Source of the DNA: Candidatus Falkowbacteria bacterium CG10_big_fil_rev_8_21_14_0_10_43_10
GTDB lineage: Bacteria > Patescibacteriota > Patescibacteriia > Patescibacteriales > XYC2-FULL-47-12
Reading direction: 5' to 3'
Assembly: GCA_002773655.1 (NCBI GenBank)
Contig: PFAR01000019.1
Location: 4,530-11,949, forward strand
Length of the DNA stretch: 7,420 bases
Shown here: in pieces, positions 1-4,640 of the stretch
Numbering within the stretch: the first letter of the stretch is position 1
Layout: every line of letters begins with the position of its first letter
Translations under genes and position numbers: made by a program
Notes under the pieces: generated by a model
Told to the model about the DNA's origin: nothing
The model's input: only the letters and a program-made list of their open reading frames with translations
Database searches by the model: none

Positions 1-911
1 TCATAAACATCCTCAATGGTTGCCATTTCCTCACCGGTCGCGGCCGCAATGCTGTTAACGCCCACCGGCCCGCCGTTAAATTTTTCCGTGATCGCTTGCA
101 GAATTTTGCGGTCAACATAATCTAAACCCAATTCGTCAACGGCGAGCATTTGCAAAGCCTGTAAGCTGATGTCTGCCGTCACGCGGCCATCCGCTTTAAC
201 CTCCGCATAATCGCGCACGCGTTTTAACAGGCGATTCGCTACGCGCGGGGTGCGGCGGGCGCGCGTGGCAATATTCCCGCAAGCGCTTTCTTCCAGTTGA
301 ATATTTAAAATTCCCGCGCTGCGCTTAATTATTGTTTTTATGTCTTCGGGCCGGTAAAAATCCAGATGATAAGTGGAGCCGAAACGGTCGCGCAACGGCG
401 CGGACAGCATGCTCATTTTGGTGGTCGCGCCAATGATGGTAAAACGCGGCAAATCAATGCGCAAAGTCCGCGCGCTCGGGCCTTTGCCGATAATAATATC
501 CAGCGCGTAATCCTCCATCGCCGGATATAAAATCTCTTCAATGGTTTTATTCAGACGATGAATCTCATCAATAAATAAAATATCGCCCTCACCCATGTTG
601 GTTAGAATCGCGGCCAAGTCGCCGGATTTTTCCACGGCCGGGCCGCTCGTTACGCGGCAATTAACGCCCATCTCGTTCGCGATAACATGCGCAAGCGTTG
701 TTTTACCCAAACCCGGCGCGCCGTAAAGCAAGACATGCTCAATCGGTTCTTTCCGCCCTTTCGCCGCCTGCATAAAAATCTGCAAGTTTTCTTTGATATT
801 TTCCTGTCCGATATATTCGGCGAGCGTGCGCGGCCGCAAGGTGTTATCCAGCGCGCTGTCGCCGTTATTTTCCACCGGGCTGATTACGCGGTTATCATCT
901 ATCTTATCCAT
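1..911 (-). CDS. ruvB: Holliday junction branch migration ATPase RuvB (partial, C-terminus beyond window)
   Basis: RuvB is the AAA+ motor that drives Holliday junction branch migration with RuvA in recombinational repair. I translated the minus strand from the ATG at 911; the frame is open to base 1, giving 303 residues of a family usually about 330-350 long. Visible motifs: Walker A GAPGLGKT (64-71), Walker B FIDE (113-116) followed by IHRLN, sensor-1 GATT (161-164), and the PLRDRFG block (172-178) carrying the expected arginine finger. The C-terminal winged-helix start GGPVGVNSIAAATGEE and the IEDVYE motif lie at the window edge. The N-terminus has the usual LRPRTLAEYIGQ region at 25-36. 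The start is 3 bp after the stop of the upstream methyltransferase gene, so the two are probably cotranscribed; no Shine-Dalgarno sequence precedes it. Base composition is visibly GC-richer (about 62% in 181-300) than in the ribosomal cluster. Identification is secure. Confidence 0.97.
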   Translation of the reverse strand, partial: MDKIDDNRVISPVENNGDSALDNTLRPRTLAEYIGQENIKENLQIFMQAAKGRKEPIEHVLLYGAPGLGKTTLAHVIANEMGVNCRVTSGPAVEKSGDLAAILTNMGEGDILFIDEIHRLNKTIEEILYPAMEDYALDIIIGKGPSARTLRIDLPRFTIIGATTKMSMLSAPLRDRFGSTYHLDFYRPEDIKTIIKRSAGILNIQLEESACGNIATRARRTPRVANRLLKRVRDYAEVKADGRVTADISLQALQMLAVDELGLDYVDRKILQAITEKFNGGPVGVNSIAAATGEEMATIEDVY

Positions 912-914
912 AAA

Positions 915-2216
915 TTATTTTTTTAAAATCACTATCTCCCGCCATACCTTCTGGCCTTCGCGGCCGTAAATTATGGTTTGGCGGTTAGTTAATTTAACTA
1001 TATTATTGCTATCGCGAAAATTTTCCAAAGGATTAATAATCTTTAAATCGCTGTTCTGTAAAATATTTTTGGCGCTCAATAAAACCGTATCCCGCGCCTT
1101 AAAAACCGGCCAAACCATCACTATTCGGCCGTTCTTTTTTAATGCTTTGGCAAATTGACTGATTGCTTGATTATATAATTCTTCCAGCTCGCTGACAATT
1201 TCTTTTATTGATTCCCTGTCGCGCCTTGCCCGAGATGGCCCCAAATAGGGTTCAGTAACGATTACGTCAACCGAGTCTGGCTTTATTTTATTATTTAAAT
1301 TTCTGACATCGCACTTAAATAACTTTAATTGATTATTGGAAATTTTAGAATTGAAAATTGAATTCCTGCCCCATTGCGCCGGACGCGGCCGGAAAAAATT
1401 GGAGATTGTGAATTGAAAATTTTTACGCGTGTCACTAATTGCTTTCTCGCTTTTATCACAGCCAATTAAATCCTGAAATCCCATCAGGGCCGCTTCCGTA
1501 ATAATAGTACCCGAACCGCAAAAAGGATCAAGGAGAACCTCACCCCCGGCCCCTTTCCTTGCCAAGGAGAGGGGAGACGAGCGGAGCGAGTGGGGAGAGG
1601 TCGCGAGGTTTATCATCATCTGCGCCAGCTTCGGCGGCAGCATGCCGGAATAATCGTCGCGCCCGGGCCGGCCGTAATCGCGCGCGGATAATTCTTTAAA
1701 TGGCTGGACCGCTAAAGTGCGCCCAATATAATATGTTTTGCCAGCGCCGATAATCACAATTTCCGTTCCCTTGTCCGTGACTAATTTGTTTTGTTCCACT
1801 ACCACGGATGACAGTTGCTTTTCTCTTGAGGTAACCCACCGCGAACTTACGCCTTTTTCTTTTAGGGCTTTTTTTATCTCCATGGCCAGTTGTTTCTCGT
1901 TTTTTAATCCGCCTTTGCCATAGTAGGAAATGCCGAAGCTGTATTTACCGCCGCTGTTTACGTTATTAAAAATTTTTTCATTGAAAATTGATTGAAAATT
2001 AACCATTAAAGATTGAAAAACAATAATGCCAATCTTAATTGTTCCTCCCAATCTTCGCATTAATTTCTCTTTAACTTCTTTAATTTCCTCTTCCATTTCC
2101 GCAATTGCCGCCTCCCCGGTCAACATTAAAATCTGCTCCGGTTTTAGGTTTAAAACCGCGACGATTTCCGCGAATGATAATGTCGGATTGTTACCCAATA
2201 TAAAGAAGTATTTCAT
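915..2216 (-). CDS. TRM11-like SAM-dependent RNA methyltransferase (UPF0020 type) carrying repeat-derived insertions
   Basis: Likely an RNA (tRNA guanine-N2 type) methyltransferase with an N-terminal THUMP-like region and a C-terminal Rossmann domain. The start MKYFFILGNNPTLSFAEI, the RLGGTIKIG stretch (55-63) and the YYIGRTLAVQPFKELSARD to GMLPPKLAQMMINLA block (162-205) are typical of TRM11-type proteins. The SAM-binding motif I is LLDPFCGSGT (228-237) and the acidic ribose-contact residue is probably D254 in GCDKS. Motif IV, normally N/DPPY, reads TEPY (321-324), a variant. Three segments look foreign to the fold: about 66-84, 206-226 and 266-290. Each is encoded by repeat-like DNA (separate entries), keeps the frame and falls between conserved blocks. 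The protein is therefore probably longer than its unmodified relatives. The ATG at 2216 follows a weak AAGG about 12 bases upstream. ruvB follows directly. The substrate base and position cannot be read from the sequence. Confidence 0.85.
   Translation of the reverse strand: MKYFFILGNNPTLSFAEIVAVLNLKPEQILMLTGEAAIAEMEEEIKEVKEKLMRRLGGTIKIGIIVFQSLMVNFQSIFNEKIFNNVNSGGKYSFGISYYGKGGLKNEKQLAMEIKKALKEKGVSSRWVTSREKQLSSVVVEQNKLVTDKGTEIVIIGAGKTYYIGRTLAVQPFKELSARDYGRPGRDDYSGMLPPKLAQMMINLATSPHSLRSSPLSLARKGAGGEVLLDPFCGSGTIITEAALMGFQDLIGCDKSEKAISDTRKNFQFTISNFFRPRPAQWGRNSIFNSKISNNQLKLFKCDVRNLNNKIKPDSVDVIVTEPYLGPSRARRDRESIKEIVSELEELYNQAISQFAKALKKNGRIVMVWPVFKARDTVLLSAKNILQNSDLKIINPLENFRDSNNIVKLTNRQTIIYGREGQKVWREIVILKK
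1348..1421. repeat. 12-bp direct repeats flanking a GC-rich core inside the methyltransferase gene
   Basis: The 12-mer GAATTGAAAATT occurs at 1348-1359 and again at 1410-1421, 62 bp apart, and brackets a GC-rich core (about 1364-1392) in otherwise AT-rich surroundings. On the minus strand it encodes about residues 266-290 of the methyltransferase, between the motif II helix (ISDTRKN) and the strand LKLFKCDVRNL. That is where related proteins have a short loop. I infer an in-frame insertion of intergenic-type repeat DNA; the repeats are directly visible, the insertion history is not. Confidence 0.55.
1538..1601. repeat. GC-rich palindromic element inserted in frame in the methyltransferase gene
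   Basis: This contains an inverted repeat with 12-bp arms, CCCCTTTCCTTG (1550-1561) and CAAGGAGAGGGG (1563-1574), one mismatch and a 1-base loop. It is preceded by CCTCAC (1538-1543) and followed by a G-rich stretch with GAGCGGAGCGAG. The CCTCAC plus CCTCTCC palindrome layout matches the copies at 4590-4621 and 4677-4714. On the minus strand it encodes residues 206-226 of the methyltransferase, between the conserved MINLA and motif I LLDPFCG, where relatives have only a short linker. The insert is a multiple of three and has no stop in the frame used. Confidence 0.75.
1980..2019. repeat. Three ATTGAAAA copies inside the methyltransferase gene
   Basis: The 8-mer ATTGAAAA occurs at 1980-1987, 1991-1998 and 2012-2019, and again at 1350-1357 and 1412-1419 in the other AT-rich insertion of the same gene. 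On the minus strand this stretch encodes the Phe/Asn/Ser-rich segment at about residues 66-80, between IKIG and KYSFGISYYG. It probably comes from the same repeat-like DNA as 1348-1421. AT-rich sequence repeats by chance more easily, so this is the weakest of the three proposed insertions. Confidence 0.4.
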
Positions 2217-2245
2217 AATTTCAGACTACCTTAATTCGCTTACTC

Positions 2246-2274
2246 TTGCAAATTTTTTATGCTTATGTTAAAGT
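2246..2274 (+). promoter_or_regulatory. Possible promoter of the rpsF-ssb-rpsR-efp cluster
   Basis: TTGCAA (2246-2251) and TAAAGT (2269-2274) each match the -35 and -10 consensus at 4 of 6 positions, with the ideal 17-base spacing. Transcription would start near 2281 and give a leader of about 170 nt that includes the palindromes and attenuator-like structure. AT-rich DNA gives such matches by chance, so this is a candidate only. Confidence 0.3.
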
Positions 2275-2284
2275 ATCCATACAA
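2256..2284 (-). promoter_or_regulatory. Possible promoter of the methyltransferase-ruvB pair
   Basis: On the minus strand TTGTAT (2284-2279) and CATAAA (2261-2256) lie 17 bases apart and resemble -35 and -10 hexamers. The site overlaps the candidate plus-strand promoter, so the two divergent transcripts would compete for polymerase. The matches are weak. Confidence 0.25.
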
Positions 2285-2292
2285 TTAATAAA

Positions 2293-2364
2293 TCCCGAAT
2301 GCTCGGGACAAGCCTTTCCAATTTCTGTTAATTCAGAAAAAATTACAGTCCCAAACGATCGGGA
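2293..2364. repeat. Two TCCCGA/TCGGGA palindromes in the rpsF leader region
   Basis: TCCCGA-ATGC-TCGGGA (2293-2308) is a perfect 6-bp hairpin. TCCCAA-ACGA-TCGGGA (2349-2364) is a second copy with one mismatch in the arm. Both are followed by CA and are 56 bp apart. They look like diverged members of a short dispersed palindrome family sitting inside the presumed rpsF leader. Whether they affect expression is unknown. Confidence 0.55.
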
Positions 2365-2375
2365 CATGCAATTAA

Positions 2376-2423
2376 GGCATCTTTAAACTCTCACAAGAGC
2401 GCTGGATGCCTGTGGGATTTTTT
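2376..2423 (+). promoter_or_regulatory. Attenuator-like structured leader of rpsF
   Basis: Two pairings are visible. Helix A joins GGCATC (2376-2381) to GATGCC (2405-2410), capped by CTCT/AGAG (2388-2391 with 2396-2399) around a CACA loop. Helix B joins TCTCACA (2389-2395) to TGTGGGA (2411-2417), seven pairs with one G-U, followed at once by TTTTTT (2418-2423), the form of an intrinsic terminator. B disrupts the cap of A. The outer helix of A and B could only coexist as a pseudoknot, because their strands interleave. The U tract ends 29 bases before the rpsF ATG. Leaders of ribosomal protein operons are often feedback sites (the S6:S18 complex binds the rpsF leader in several bacteria), but I do not see the CCG-bulge motif of that family. 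Function is inferred from structure and position. Confidence 0.5.
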
Positions 2424-2452
2424 GATAAAAAAATAAATTAATAAATTATATT

Positions 2453-2980
2453 ATGCCTGAGGAAAAAAAACAATCAAAACAGCCGGAGCAAAACGAAAGC
2501 TTAGAGCGCTATGAGCTGGTTTATTTAATCTCTAATAAATTCAGCGAGAATGAGCTTGAGCCCATTACTTCTTCTGTGTTAAAGTTAATTAAGGATAACG
2601 GCGGAAAAATCATCCAGGAAGAAAATTGGGGCAAAAAAAAATTAGCTTACCCGATCGGACAATTTTTTTACGCTTACTATATTCTAGTTGAATTCGATTT
2701 GCCGGGAGCCGGGGTCGAAAAATTAAATAAATTTTTGCGCCTGAGTGAAGAAATTATCCGGTATTTAACCGTCAAGAAAAGGATAAAAACTCCGAAGGAA
2801 ATAGAGAATGAAAAACGAATCGCCAAAAAAATAGCCGAGCAGACCGAAGAAGAAAAAAATAAAAAACCAGAGAAGGAAATCAATAAAACAGACAGCGCTA
2901 AAAAAGACAAAAGGGTGAGCATGGAAGAGTTGGATGAAAAATTGGATAAAATTTTGGATGACACGCAAAATCTGCTATAA
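2453..2980 (+). CDS. rpsF: 30S ribosomal protein S6 with C-terminal extension
   Basis: Ribosomal protein bS6 binds the 30S platform next to S18. The S6 fold covers about residues 18-110: YELVYLISNKFSENELE opens the first strand, the GGKIIQEENWGKKKLAYPI block is the family signature, and LRLSEEIIRYLTVKK closes it. The protein has 175 residues against roughly 95-135 in most bacteria. The extra C-terminus is a Lys/Glu-rich, low-complexity stretch ending in SMEELDEKLDKILDD, which should form an amphipathic helix. I recall similar terminal helices in S6 of CPR bacteria, but cannot check this here. It is the first gene of rpsF-ssb-rpsR-efp, a conserved order. The start ATG has an AT-rich upstream region with no Shine-Dalgarno, and the leader carries the attenuator-like structure at 2376-2423. 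Codon use is AT-rich (about 35% GC in the tail). Confidence 0.96.
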   Translation: MPEEKKQSKQPEQNESLERYELVYLISNKFSENELEPITSSVLKLIKDNGGKIIQEENWGKKKLAYPIGQFFYAYYILVEFDLPGAGVEKLNKFLRLSEEIIRYLTVKKRIKTPKEIENEKRIAKKIAEQTEEEKNKKPEKEINKTDSAKKDKRVSMEELDEKLDKILDDTQNLL

Positions 2981-2996
2981 TCTTTATATTTATTAA

Positions 2997-3019
2997 TTCC
3001 CGTCCATGCCGGCCGGGAA
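2997..3019. repeat. Small inverted repeat between rpsF and ssb
   Basis: TTCCCG (2997-3002) and CGGGAA (3014-3019) form a 6-bp stem around an 11-base GC-rich loop, flanked by partly pairing TTTAT and ATAAA. It ends 13 bases before the ssb ATG and could affect ssb translation or mRNA processing. It resembles the other short palindromes of this window. Confidence 0.4.
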
Positions 3020-3032
3020 ATAAAGAAAACAT

Positions 3033-3542
3033 ATGAATTTAAACAAAGCGATGATCATCGGCAATTTAACCCGCGATCCCGAAGTGCGGACCACGCCGGC
3101 GGGACAGACAGTAGCTAGTTTTGCCGTGGCAACAAATATGGTTTGGACGGACTCCAGCGGCCAAAAACAGGAAAAGGTTGAATTTCATAATATCGTAGCC
3201 TGGCGCAAATTGGCGGATATCTGCGGCGCCTATTTAAAGAAAGGGCGCCAAGTTTACATTGAAGGCCGCCTGCAGACTAGGGATTGGGTCGGCCAAGACG
3301 GCGTAAAGAGATACCGGACAGAAATTATCGCTGAAAATATGATTATGCTCGGCTCCGCCGGAGCCGCTTTCCACGCGCCAGCGCCAGCCGCGCCAGCCAG
3401 GCCGGTTTCTAATATTGAAGAAATTCCCACGATTGACTCGGAAGTGCCCTCGAATGTCATGTCTTCATCGGGAGAAAATTTTTCCCGATCAAACGAAGCT
3501 GATAATGAAGAAGAGGTTAGGGTGGACAGTATCCCTTTCTAA
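3033..3542 (+). CDS. ssb: Single-stranded DNA-binding protein
   Basis: SSB coats single-stranded DNA and recruits replication and repair proteins. The OB fold covers about residues 1-108: MNLNKAMIIGNLTRDPEVR at the start, then VEFHNIVAWRKLADICGAYLK and GRQVYIEGRLQTRDW. W38, W57 and W85 are candidate base-stacking aromatics. Residues 110-160 are an Ala/Pro then Ser/Asn/Glu-rich linker that should be disordered. The C-terminus EEEVRVDSIPF keeps the acidic tip and the terminal I-P-F that docks partner proteins; compare DDDIPF in E. coli. Its length of 169 is normal. It lies 52 bp after rpsF in the classic rpsF-ssb-rpsR arrangement. No clear Shine-Dalgarno is seen, only an A-rich GAAAAC stretch before the ATG. 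Confidence 0.97.
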   Translation: MNLNKAMIIGNLTRDPEVRTTPAGQTVASFAVATNMVWTDSSGQKQEKVEFHNIVAWRKLADICGAYLKKGRQVYIEGRLQTRDWVGQDGVKRYRTEIIAENMIMLGSAGAAFHAPAPAAPARPVSNIEEIPTIDSEVPSNVMSSSGENFSRSNEADNEEEVRVDSIPF

Positions 3543-3596
3543 TATAGAAAGGTGACTGTACATATTTAAACCACTTACAATCCTTTAATTCAAATC

Positions 3597-3778
3597 CGTT
3601 GTACGAACTTAATTGTTCGTGCAATTATCCGAATACTCCAAATTCAGTATTAAATACAATCAAAAAAAATTTTAAGGCATTCGCCTGCCTGCCGGTAGGC
3701 GGGAATAATTGCACGAAGACTTAGATAAGTACAAAATATTCGGATTATTGATTCGTTAACTTTTTTAATCCGTACAAC
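3597..3778. repeat. Complex nested inverted-repeat element in the ssb-rpsR spacer
   Basis: It fills most of the 251-bp spacer. Outer arms are GTTGTACG (3597-3604) and CGTACAAC (3771-3778). The main arms are a perfect 13-bp pair, TTCGTGCAATTAT (3616-3628) with its complement at 3705-3717. A competing 9-bp pair, ATCCGAATA (3627-3635) with 3737-3745, overlaps the main arm by two bases and cannot nest with it. ACGAAC/GTTCGT (3603-3608, 3615-3620) forms a local hairpin. In the centre, CGCCTGCC-TGCC-GGTAGGCG (3682-3701) is an 8-bp stem with one G-T pair and a tetraloop; similar CCTGCC palindromes are, as I recall, common in CPR genomes. It may be a MITE-like palindromic element or a structured RNA within the operon transcript. 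I see no ORF. Confidence 0.7.
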
Positions 3779-3793
3779 TTAACTTGAACACAT

Positions 3794-4018
3794 ATGAAGC
3801 CAAAACCGCTAAAGAAAGAAAAACAGTGCCATTTTTGCGCTAATAATCTTAAAGATGTGGATTATAAAGACCCGCAGCTTTTGCGGCGCTTTTTAAGTTC
3901 CTACGTTAAAATACTTCCTAAAAAACGCACCGGTGTCTGCTCAAAGCATCAGCGCAAACTGGCAACGGCGATTAAGCGGGCCAGAATTTTAGCTTTAATT
4001 CCTTTTACGCCCAGATAA
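3794..4018 (+). CDS. rpsR: 30S ribosomal protein S18 (zinc-binding type)
   Basis: bS18 sits on the 30S platform with S6. The 74-residue sequence matches the family throughout: an N-terminal basic stretch, then DPQLLRRFLSSYVKILPKKRTGVC and the signature QRKLATAIKRARILALIPF. It is the C+ form: C12 and C15 (CHFC) with C49 and H52 (CSKH) form a likely zinc site that E. coli S18 lacks. The ATG at 3794 has no Shine-Dalgarno; the sequence before it is AT-rich. It is separated from ssb by an inverted-repeat-rich spacer but precedes efp by only 12 bp. In many bacteria rplI follows rpsR; here efp does. This fits reports that some CPR lineages lack L9, though rplI could lie elsewhere. Confidence 0.97.
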   Translation: MKPKPLKKEKQCHFCANNLKDVDYKDPQLLRRFLSSYVKILPKKRTGVCSKHQRKLATAIKRARILALIPFTPR

Positions 4019-4030
4019 TAACTTATTTTT

Positions 4031-4588
4031 ATGTTATCGTTAAATGAAATAAAACTTGGCGCTCTTATTAAAATTAATGGGGAGCCTTACATAGTTATTA
4101 GAGCCGACCACCATAAAATGGGCCGGGGCGGCGCGGTTTTAAAAACAAAACTGAAAAACCTTATTACCGGCAACGTGATTGAAAAAACTTTCCAGGGAAA
4201 TGAGAAAGCGGAAGAAGCGACCACCCAGGAAAAACTGGCGCAATATCTTTATCAAGATGAAAATGAAGCTTACTTTATGGATAATGAGACCTATGACCAG
4301 TTTACTATTTCCGTGGAACAGCTGGGCGATATTACTAAATGGATTAAAGACGGAACCGATGTTAAGGTAATGTATTTTGATAATAAGCCTGTTTCTGTTA
4401 AACTGCCAGTAAAATTGGAACTAAAAGTCACCTCCGCCCCACCGGGAGTAAAAGGCAATTCCGCCGGCAACGTCAATAAAATTGTAACACTGGAAACCGG
4501 CGTGGAAATCCCCGCCCCGATGTTTGTTAACGAGGGAGACACAGTCCGCATTAATACGGAAACGGGCGAATACGTGGAAAGAGTCTAA
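4031..4588 (+). CDS. efp: Elongation factor P with arginine at the loop tip
   Basis: EF-P binds between the ribosomal P and E sites and relieves stalling on polyproline. The 185 residues cover all three domains: the KOW-like N-terminal domain (1-65), the central OB domain (about 66-127, with YFMDNETYDQF and VKVMYFDNKPVSVKLP) and the C-terminal OB domain with the family signature (about 138-185, ending TGEYVERV). The domain I tip reads HHKMGRGGAVLKTKLKNL; the residue matching the modified Lys34 of E. coli is R32. It aligns without gaps to the Pseudomonas-type tip SGRNAAVVK, where that arginine is rhamnosylated by EarP. No earP is visible here. The gene starts 12 bp after rpsR, without a Shine-Dalgarno, and is the last gene of the cluster. 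A repeat begins one base after its stop, followed by a terminator hairpin. Confidence 0.97.
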   Translation: MLSLNEIKLGALIKINGEPYIVIRADHHKMGRGGAVLKTKLKNLITGNVIEKTFQGNEKAEEATTQEKLAQYLYQDENEAYFMDNETYDQFTISVEQLGDITKWIKDGTDVKVMYFDNKPVSVKLPVKLELKVTSAPPGVKGNSAGNVNKIVTLETGVEIPAPMFVNEGDTVRINTETGEYVERV

Positions 4589-4589
4589 A

Positions 4590-4621
4590 CCCTCACTTCA
4601 ATCCTCTCCCTAAGGGAGAGG
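4590..4621. repeat. Palindromic element copy directly after the efp stop
   Basis: CCCTCAC (4590-4596) is followed by the perfect palindrome CCTCTCCCT-A-AGGGAGAGG (4603-4621, 9-bp arms). Layout and sequence match the element in the methyltransferase gene (1538-1574) and, in inverted orientation, the copy at 4677-4714. It starts one base after the efp TAA. Confidence 0.75.
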
Positions 4622-4640
4622 AAAAAATTAATACTTTTTT

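Noticed and set aside
687..926. Plus-strand ORF of 79 codons
   Set aside because: It lies antisense to the start of ruvB, whose motifs are clear, and has no recognisable protein features.
1980..2019. Regularly spaced ATTGAAAA copies as a CRISPR array
   Set aside because: Units are only 8 bp, spacing is uneven (11 and 21), and they lie inside a coding frame.
2376..2423. Known riboswitch (preQ1 or similar) because of the short pseudoknot potential
   Set aside because: No conserved ligand-binding core could be matched, and the downstream genes are ribosomal.
2677..2968. Two hydrophobic minus-strand ORFs opposite rpsF
   Set aside because: Phe/Leu/Ser-rich translations arise from the complement of the Lys/Glu-rich S6 tail; not real membrane proteins.
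3254..3460. Minus-strand ORF of 68 codons inside ssb
   Set aside because: Shadow of the ssb frame; its Ala/Gly-rich content mirrors the SSB linker.
4019..4030. Missing rplI between rpsR and the next gene as a deletion in this window
   Set aside because: The 12-bp spacing to efp leaves no remnant; lineage-level absence or relocation of L9 is more likely and cannot be judged here.
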